Of a stretch of DNA of 12,815 nucleotides, positions 7,087 to 12,815 are shown one piece after another. The stretch is taken from positions 1-12,815 of the forward strand of contig JALLAP010001952.1 of assembly GCA_036939355.1 (NCBI GenBank), given 5' to 3'. Source of the DNA: Thalassiosira profunda (taxonomy: Eukaryota > Bacillariophyta > Thalassiosirophyceae > Thalassiosirales > Thalassiosiraceae). The translations under genes and the position numbers were made by a program. How positions within the stretch are numbered: position 1 is the stretch's first letter; each line of letters opens with the position of its first letter. Under the pieces are notes generated by a model, which saw only the letters and a program-made list of their open reading frames with translations, searched no databases and was not told the origin of the DNA.

Positions 7087-10000
7087 CTAGCAATACTGTT
7101 TCCTGATCGCCTCTTCGACGTTCGTCAAGCGCTCGTCGATCGCACCGGATGCGGGGTTGCCGCCTCCCAATTCTTGAAGGGCCTGCTTGTATTGTTCGAT
7201 CCGCGGCAAGAGTGCGCCCGAGTTGGTCGCCCGCGCCAGCTGGCTCGATGCGCTGCTGCCCTCTCTGTCGCCGAGGCTGTTTGCGCTGACCAAGGGAGAT
7301 GTGAGAGCCGCAGTCACCCACAGCTCAAGGAGCTCGCTCAGGCTCGCGAGCCTCTGGAGTCTGCATAGAGAAAACAAATGCATCGATGTGAGCACATGGC
7401 AAAGTGGAGTGAGCGCCAAGAGCCTTGCGCAAAATACGCACCGCGTTGTGGCGTCAACGCCTCCACCAGACGCATCGTCCTCGGTCAGGAAAGAGTCGTA
7501 GATTTCGATCAGTTCGTAGAACGGCACTCCCGCGTCCAACAAGGTCTGGGCCGGCCACGGCGGGGAAGAAGCGCCGTCCTCCCCGCGGGCGCCGTCGCAG
7601 ACCGCGCGCAGGCCCTCCAGTTCCCGCGCGAGGAGGTCCAGCGGAAACGTATAATCGGCGCCCTTCCCGAAGAGCTCCTTCCCCAGCGCGGCGACGCGGG
7701 TTCGGAGGAGGGGCATCCACTCCCCGTGCTCGAACGTCGGCGCGTTGCCCGAAGCAGCGGTGCCAAGGGCGACCGTTTCGTCCTCGAGCAAGCTCCCCTG
7801 TTTTAGCCTAGTGAGGAACTCCGACGCCCGCCGCGAGTTGGTAGCGCAGGGCAGCACCTCCTCGCACAGGACGCTCTTCCACAGCGTCGCGATGGTGTCC
7901 CCCTCGTTGTGCTTGCACGTGTGCAGGATGAGCAGACAGACGTCGAAGAGGTTGAGGGGGCAGGCGAAGTCGTTGTAAATGTCCGAGACGCTCAGGAGGG
8001 TGTGCGTCAGCGCGTCCGTTTGGGCGGCGTCCAAGTTGACGCCCTGCGATTGGGCGACGGTGTCCAGCACCCGCTTCTGGATCGTGGCCACGTCGAGCTG
8101 CTCCTCGATGTTGCGGACGCGCGCTTCCAATTCATTTTGCGTCATCGGTTTGTCCTGCACTGCCGGACTCGTTCCTGGCCCCGCGAGCAGTGACCGCGCT
8201 GTCAAGTTGGGAACGGGATTGAGCTCCCGCGCCGAACTGTACGAGTTGGCCGCGCGCGTCAAACACTCAATCCTCCGATCGAGGGGTACCCTCCCCGCCT
8301 CCGTGGCGCAACTGTACATGGCGTCCCCCGCCAATCGGTGCCGCCCGTGGAACGAGTGGTACTTCCACACCAGCCCCGCGTCCTTCTTGTCGTCGACGAG
8401 CCACGCCTCGAGGGACGGGCTGTCGATTCTTAGCAGCGTCTCCTCGCGGTTCGTCGCCAGGAGGTGCTCGTAGAGTGCGTGCAGGAACTTGTCGTCGGAG
8501 GAGGCGGCGCAGGTGGCCACGAGCTCGTCGGCCAGCCGTTGATTTTCGGGACTTGCGTCGCCGAGAAGTTGCGAGATGTAGTGGAAGGCGATGCCGTGGC
8601 ACGTCCGCAGCGCGTCGGCGGGGGCGGGATCGAGGCCCGTCACGACGGCCCGGCTTCCGGAGGATTCGCTCGCCTCGCCGGCGGCGGCATCGGAGGGGGG
8701 AGGGCGGTGGTACAGCCCCCGCTCCCACGGCAGCAAATCCCGACCACCGTCCTCGCTTCCCGCCTCCTTGCGCGCGTCGGGGGGGACCTTCCCTCCCCCA
8801 AAGTTCGCGGCGCAAATGAGGCAGACGTCGGCCAGTCCGCCCACGTGGCCCAATTTCAGGAGGACGTCGGCCGCGAGGGCGAGGGGACTGCCGGCCTCCG
8901 TGGCGTTCGCGAACGCCTCCTCCCAGCTGGCACCGCCGTCCCGGGACATTGACCGGCCGGCAACAAGTGGGGGGGAATGCCAGTGCCGCGCCGCGGACCG
9001 AAGGTACCGCGCCGCCTGGTCAGCGAGGGCGCCGCGCTGCGGCGAGGCCACCGGACGGGCCAGGGCGTCGTTTGCCGCCCGAAACCCCAGGTGCGTCAAC
9101 CGCGCCCCCGCCGAGAAATAGAGGTAGCACCTTCTCGACAGCTCATCGGCGAGCCGATCGCCCTCCGCCGCCGCCGTCCCGCCCCGACAAACGAGCGCGT
9201 TCAATACGGCATCTACTCTTCGCTGGCCCTCCCGACTAATCGCCAACTGCGCGCACGTCAGGCCGTGAAGGCGTCCCCACGCCACGTCCGGCAGCGATTG
9301 CGTTTCGTGCGCGCGGCGGAGGCACGCCAACAGGTCCAATAGCTGGACCGACCGGGCGACGAGGCGGTAGAGGGCGTGGACGTTCCGATCCTCGGTTTGG
9401 TAGGCGGCCGATTGGAGGTCGGACGCCGTGGCCGGGGGGTGGGTTTGGTTCGCAGTCGTTCTTTGTGCCGCCGCGCGGGATTGATTCCGCAGTGCTTGCG
9501 TAATGCGACCGCCGTTGTCCTCGTCGACGTCCATCGCATCTCCCGCCGTCGCCGCGGCCTTCGCGCCGGGGACCGCCCGCACGGCCGGGACGAACCTTGC
9601 CCTCATCAGCTCCTGCAGCAATTGCAGGGGCCTCCGGACCGCGCCCAACGTCGCCTCGTCGAGGAGGAGCTCGACCTTGGCGGGGAGCGCGGCGTAGTAC
9701 CGGGCGGTCGCCGACCGGACCGACAGGGGACGGCCTTCTGTCGCGACGACGGCGGGCTTGTGCCATACGGGGCGGAGCAGGCGCGACAGGCATTGGACCA
9801 GGCCATCGTACAGGGACGACGGTTGGAACGTGTACGCGCTCAAAGGGTCCAATCCCTCCCCGATGGACGCCTTGGCGAGCGTCATGACCGGCCGCCGCGC
9901 GTGGCACAGCGCCGCCTCCGCGGCCTTGGCCCTGAGCGCGTCGTCGCTCGCCCCGCTCGTCGCGAGGGCGAAGCACAGGGCGCACCCCTCGGCATATCCG

Positions 10001-12815
10001 TAACTCACGAAGAAGTTCCGGACGGTCGCGTCCGTGGCGACGTTCCGGGCGCGCGCCAATGCCGTGGCGAGGGCGTCGGGGAGGGACGCGCGGGCGAAGA
10101 AGTGCAATCCCCCCGCGTTGAGGATGGCGACTTTGTCGGATGTGGACCCGCTAGGCGCGAGGTGCTGTGCGGCCGCGACCGACAGGGGGGCGGGGGACGG
10201 CCGGAGGAGCCACCCCGGGAGGCGGGCCGCTTTGGTCGATGCCGCGCCGACAATCTGTTTATTGCGAGCGGAGGTCCCGCCGCCCGCCCTCGCTTTGGAC
10301 GCTGCCGCCCCCTCCCCGGCCGAGGGGCCGAACCCCCCGGCGCCGCAGCCGTATCGTCGGGAGAGGCGGAAGGTCGCGGGGGGACCGAACCCGCGCGCGC
10401 CGCCCACCGTGCCCACCTCGCGGCCGTACGGGCCGCTGCGGAGGTAGTGCGCCAGCGCCGCGAGGGCGGAGGAGACGATTCCCCGCCCGTGGGCCTTGGA
10501 CACCACCAGCGCCGCCGAGGAGGCCGCGCCCGCGGCACCGGGCCGTGGGGCGGGGGTCGGGCGCGGGGCGAAGGCGGGGAGCGGTCCCACCTGCAATTCC
10601 GCGTCGGACGGGGTTTCGGAATGCACGTACAGGCTGGCGAGCGACGAGGTCGTGCCGTAGTCGGTTCCGGTCGCGACAATGTCGAACGTCCGTCCCCCGG
10701 GGAGGACGGGGGACGGCGTGCCCCCCTGTCCGGCCAGGGGGAGGAGGACCGCCTCGCTTATCCCGCCAGGAGCAGACGGGGGTGCCGGCGCGGCGCTCCC
10801 CGAAGCAGGCGTCGCCGACGACGTAGCCCGGGCGGCCACGTCGGGAAGGGCCGCGACGATGGCATCGCCCGCCGCGGGCCGGGCGGCGCTTCGCCCCTCC
10901 GCCGGGGCGGCGAAGAAGTCGGCTCGGGCGTTGGAGGGCGCGCCGCCGGGGTTCTGGCCCCGGTCGACGTCCAGCGCCAGCACGAACGCTCCGTCGCCGT
11001 ACCACCCCTTCACGACGTCCCCGCCAACGGCCGTGGCGGGCGATCGTCCCGCGGCGTGGATCCCCGGCGCCAGTCCCCCCGCCGCGTCGCGCGCAAACGC
11101 CCGGACCGCCTCGAAGCGCACCCCGTCGTTGCCCTCCCCGGAAGAGGTGGCGTACGGCGGGGGCGCCCGGACGTGGCAGAAGATCATCTTCCGCCCCGGC
11201 CGCAACGCCGCGCGCGGATCACCGCCGCGTGCACTTTGCGGGGCGCCGTACGCGAACCCCCCCTGCGCCTGGGCGGCGTGGACCGCGGTGGAGCTCAACG
11301 ACGAGAGGTAGTACCGCAGACCGCCCCCCGTCACGGCCACGAGGGTGAGGGACTTGGATTCCGACGGCGGGACGAGGTGGAGGCTCGTTGGGTGCAGTAC
11401 CCCCGCCGCGTTGGACAAAGCGCCCCTTGGGCCATTGCCGCGGCCGTTGCCCGCGGCAGCCTTCGCCGCGCGCCCCTCGGCGTCGTGCCGCTTCAGCAAA
11501 TCGCGGGCCCCGTCCATCCCCCCCACGCCGGATTGGGCGCCCGCGCTCCCCCCCGGGAAGGCGATGGTGCCGAGCGACAGTTTCTGATTTGTGGTCGGGG
11601 GGTACATGCGCCCGCGGGAGACGGCGTCGAGGTACAGCTTGGCCGTGGCGGGGGCGTCGAGGACGGAGGCCAGGCGCGGGGGCGGGGCGGCGGCCGACGG
11701 CGAGGCATTGCCGGAAGTGTTGTTGGTGTGGGGCGGCGGCGACAGGTCGTACGCGCACACGACCCCCTTGCTGCCCAGGGTGTACAGGCACCGCCGCGCC
11801 TCGTCGATCACGATGCTCACGATGGGCCCGCCCTTTCTCGCCTCGTTTCCAAGCGCGGAGCCAAAGACCCCCGCGCCTGCCCGCAATATCGCCGGGGGGA
11901 GGACGCGGGCGGCCAATCCCGGGGCGCGAGAGGAGTGGTCGATCTTGCGGCACTTCCGGGGGCGCGGACCAACGGTGATGGTTGGGGATTGGTCGTCGAG
12001 GGCGCCAAAGGTTAAGGCGGAGAGGACGCGCTTCCCCCCCGCGAGCACTCCGCCAACGTCCAGACCGGCATTGGCCTTGGCCGAGGAAGCAGAGTCGAGG
12101 GAGAACACCCCCCGGCCGTCGAAGTACTCGTCGATCGCCCGCTCCATCGCCTCGCTCCCCGCCGCCGCACCATTATACCCCCCTCCGCCATGCATGCCTC
12201 CGGTGGGGCGGTTCCCCTCGTACGACATTTCGTAGAGGCCGCCGTCCGTGCCCCCCAGAAAGATCCTCCCGTCCGAAGTCCCCGCGACGGAAAGGAGGGG
12301 CACCGCGTCCGTCGGCAGCACGAAGCGGGTGGGGACCAACCGCAATACCGCCTCGGATCCGTGGCGGAATCCCCCCGCGACGGCGTCGGGAGCGTCGCCG
12401 TCCTCGCCCCGGGTGCCCTCGGACGGGGGGTCCAACGGGCCTTTGGCGAGGGCGCAGAGGACGGCCTCCTCGGGGGTGGTGACGACGAGGCACCACTCGA
12501 CGTTGTCGGTGAACACCCCCCGCTTGGGCCGGACGAGGCCGACGGACACGACGCACTGCCCGGACGGGACGGCGAACGAGCAGTAATCCTGCCGGACGGC
12601 CTGCGGGGTAGTATGACCGCTCCCCCACCCCTCGCTTCCAACGGTGTTGCTATTCCCCTCCCCCGCCGCGCCGGCGTAGCTCCACAAGAACAGCTTGTGG
12701 TCGGCGCTCAGCCACGCCAGCTGCGCGGCGGGCAAGAGTCCCATGGACGAGCTCAGCTGCGCCTTGGCGGCCTCGGCGGCGAGGGGGGCGGGGAGGGGGA
12801 GGGACCGCTCGTGCC
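7087..12815 (-). CDS. NUP155: Nucleoporin Nup155/Nup170, N-terminus beyond the window edge
   Basis: Nup155 is a core scaffold protein of the nuclear pore inner ring. The frame is open to the right edge. Twenty-three codons precede ATG 12744, and that Met is the conserved internal MGLxP of the family, so the true start lies outside. Counting from that Met: MGLLPAAQLAWLSADHKLFLW (1-21), GLVRPKRGVF (about 70), DGRIFLGGTDGGLYEMSYEG (near 155-175), CRKIDHS (near 267), PIVSIVIDEARRCLYTLGSKG (near 305-325), LTLVAVTGGGLRYY (near 470) and HVRAPPPY (near 520), all Nucleoporin_N propeller landmarks. The helical C-terminal half has LYDGLVQCLSRLLRPVW (near 980), FLHALYEHLL (near 1420), RNIEEQLDVATIQKRVLD (near 1545), TFPLDLLARELEGL (near 1700) and GVPFYELIEIYDSF (near 1740). 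Spliced, about 1881 residues lie in the window, against roughly 1400-1500 in human or yeast. The excess is Ala/Gly/Pro-rich inserts in the propeller half. One intron (7361-7441) interrupts the 3' end. Confidence 0.95.
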   Translation of the reverse strand, partial: HERSLPLPAPLAAEAAKAQLSSSMGLLPAAQLAWLSADHKLFLWSYAGAAGEGNSNTVGSEGWGSGHTTPQAVRQDYCSFAVPSGQCVVSVGLVRPKRGVFTDNVEWCLVVTTPEEAVLCALAKGPLDPPSEGTRGEDGDAPDAVAGGFRHGSEAVLRLVPTRFVLPTDAVPLLSVAGTSDGRIFLGGTDGGLYEMSYEGNRPTGGMHGGGGYNGAAAGSEAMERAIDEYFDGRGVFSLDSASSAKANAGLDVGGVLAGGKRVLSALTFGALDDQSPTITVGPRPRKCRKIDHSSRAPGLAARVLPPAILRAGAGVFGSALGNEARKGGPIVSIVIDEARRCLYTLGSKGVVCAYDLSPPPHTNNTSGNASPSAAAPPPRLASVLDAPATAKLYLDAVSRGRMYPPTTNQKLSLGTIAFPGGSAGAQSGVGGMDGARDLLKRHDAEGRAAKAAAGNGRGNGPRGALSNAAGVLHPTSLHLVPPSESKSLTLVAVTGGGLRYYLSSLSSTAVHAAQAQGGFAYGAPQSARGGDPRAALRPGRKMIFCHVRAPPPYATSSGEGNDGVRFEAVRAFARDAAGGLAPGIHAAGRSPATAVGGDVVKGWYGDGAFVLALDVDRGQNPGGAPSNARADFFAAPAEGRSAARPAAGDAIVAALPDVAARATSSATPASGSAAPAPPSAPGGISEAVLLPLAGQGGTPSPVLPGGRTFDIVATGTDYGTTSSLASLYVHSETPSDAELQVGPLPAFAPRPTPAPRPGAAGAASSAALVVSKAHGRGIVSSALAALAHYLRSGPYGREVGTVGGARGFGPPATFRLSRRYGCGAGGFGPSAGEGAAASKARAGGGTSARNKQIVGAASTKAARLPGWLLRPSPAPLSVAAAQHLAPSGSTSDKVAILNAGGLHFFARASLPDALATALARARNVATDATVRNFFVSYGYAEGCALCFALATSGASDDALRAKAAEAALCHARRPVMTLAKASIGEGLDPLSAYTFQPSSLYDGLVQCLSRLLRPVWHKPAVVATEGRPLSVRSATARYYAALPAKVELLLDEATLGAVRRPLQLLQELMRARFVPAVRAVPGAKAAATAGDAMDVDEDNGGRITQALRNQSRAAAQRTTANQTHPPATASDLQSAAYQTEDRNVHALYRLVARSVQLLDLLACLRRAHETQSLPDVAWGRLHGLTCAQLAISREGQRRVDAVLNALVCRGGTAAAEGDRLADELSRRCYLYFSAGARLTHLGFRAANDALARPVASPQRGALADQAARYLRSAARHWHSPPLVAGRSMSRDGGASWEEAFANATEAGSPLALAADVLLKLGHVGGLADVCLICAANFGGGKVPPDARKEAGSEDGGRDLLPWERGLYHRPPPSDAAAGEASESSGSRAVVTGLDPAPADALRTCHGIAFHYISQLLGDASPENQRLADELVATCAASSDDKFLHALYEHLLATNREETLLRIDSPSLEAWLVDDKKDAGLVWKYHSFHGRHRLAGDAMYSCATEAGRVPLDRRIECLTRAANSYSSARELNPVPNLTARSLLAGPGTSPAVQDKPMTQNELEARVRNIEEQLDVATIQKRVLDTVAQSQGVNLDAAQTDALTHTLLSVSDIYNDFACPLNLFDVCLLILHTCKHNEGDTIATLWKSVLCEEVLPCATNSRRASEFLTRLKQGSLLEDETVALGTAASGNAPTFEHGEWMPLLRTRVAALGKELFGKGADYTFPLDLLARELEGLRAVCDGARGEDGASSPPWPAQTLLDAGVPFYELIEIYDSFLTEDDASGGGVDATTRCVFCARLLALTPLCHVLTSMHLFSLCRLQRLASLSELLELWVTAALTSPLVSANSLGDREGSSASSQLARATNSGALLPRIEQYKQALQELGGGNPASGAIDERLTNVEEAIRKQYC
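7361..7441 (-). other. Probable 81-bp intron in NUP155 that keeps the frame open
   Basis: Read on the minus strand, a GTGCGT donor begins at 7441 and a pyrimidine-rich tract (TTTGTTTTCTCTATGCAG) ends at 7361. The length is 81 bp, close to the 77- and 80-bp introns nearby. It is a multiple of three without stops, so a simple open-frame call would translate it as 27 extra residues (CVFCARLLALTPLCHVLTSM and onward), which are Cys/Leu-rich, unlike the flanks. Splicing gives ...DATT-R-LQRLASLSELLELW, with the Arg codon split (CG+A). Confidence 0.75.

Noticed and set aside
9376..12015. An 879-codon open frame on the plus strand opposite NUP155
   Set aside because: Its translation is an Arg/Gly-rich string without domains. 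It lies exactly opposite a gene with clear Nup155 landmarks, and high G+C makes stops rare on both strands.
1..12815. Search for mobile elements, CRISPR arrays, tRNA/rRNA genes or viral genes
   Set aside because: No transposase, integrase, terminal repeats, regularly spaced repeats or tRNA-like cloverleaf was recognised on either strand.

Overview
The window looks like nuclear DNA of a eukaryotic microalga with a secondary, red-lineage plastid. A diatom or other stramenopile is most likely, but haptophytes and cryptophytes use the same kind of targeting signal. Three things point this way. Three genes carry short introns of 77, 80 and 81 bp with GT..AG borders. The proteins are eukaryotic: a Nup155-type nucleoporin and a probable TRAPPII subunit. 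Three consecutive genes on alternating strands begin with a signal-peptide-like stretch ending in an ASAF-like cleavage site followed by a Ser/Thr/Arg/Gln-rich stretch, the hallmark of plastid targeting across four membranes.

Layout, left to right: (1) 1-547 (+), the 3' end of a gene with one intron, probably TRS120/TRAPPC9. (2) 591-2396 (-), a cation diffusion facilitator (Zn2+-type) with a His-rich leader and two tandem C-terminal domains. (3) 2720-4557 (+), a WD40 protein with one intron and a plastid-type leader. (4) 4650-5801 (-), a Ser/Arg-rich coiled-coil protein of unknown function with an internal 36-residue duplication. (5) 6313-7050 (+), a Mini-RNase III with a probable plastid leader. 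(6) 7087 to the right edge (-), NUP155, lacking only its extreme N-terminus and containing an 81-bp intron that keeps the frame open.

The six genes alternate strictly in strand. Convergent neighbours are separated by only 43, 92 and 36 bp, so their 3' UTRs probably overlap. The two divergent gaps (323 and 511 bp) must hold the promoters of genes 2/3 and 4/5. The NUP155 region is visibly much richer in G+C than the rest, and this creates long spurious open frames on the opposite strand.

No operon, mobile element, CRISPR array, tRNA or rRNA was seen. The genes do not form an obvious single pathway. The shared theme is that the CDF transporter, the WD40 protein and Mini-III could all act in the plastid. 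I do not see a convincing new multi-gene system. The most interesting items are the plastid-leader genes, the tandem-domain CDF, the orphan WD40 and coiled-coil proteins, and the cryptic intron in NUP155.
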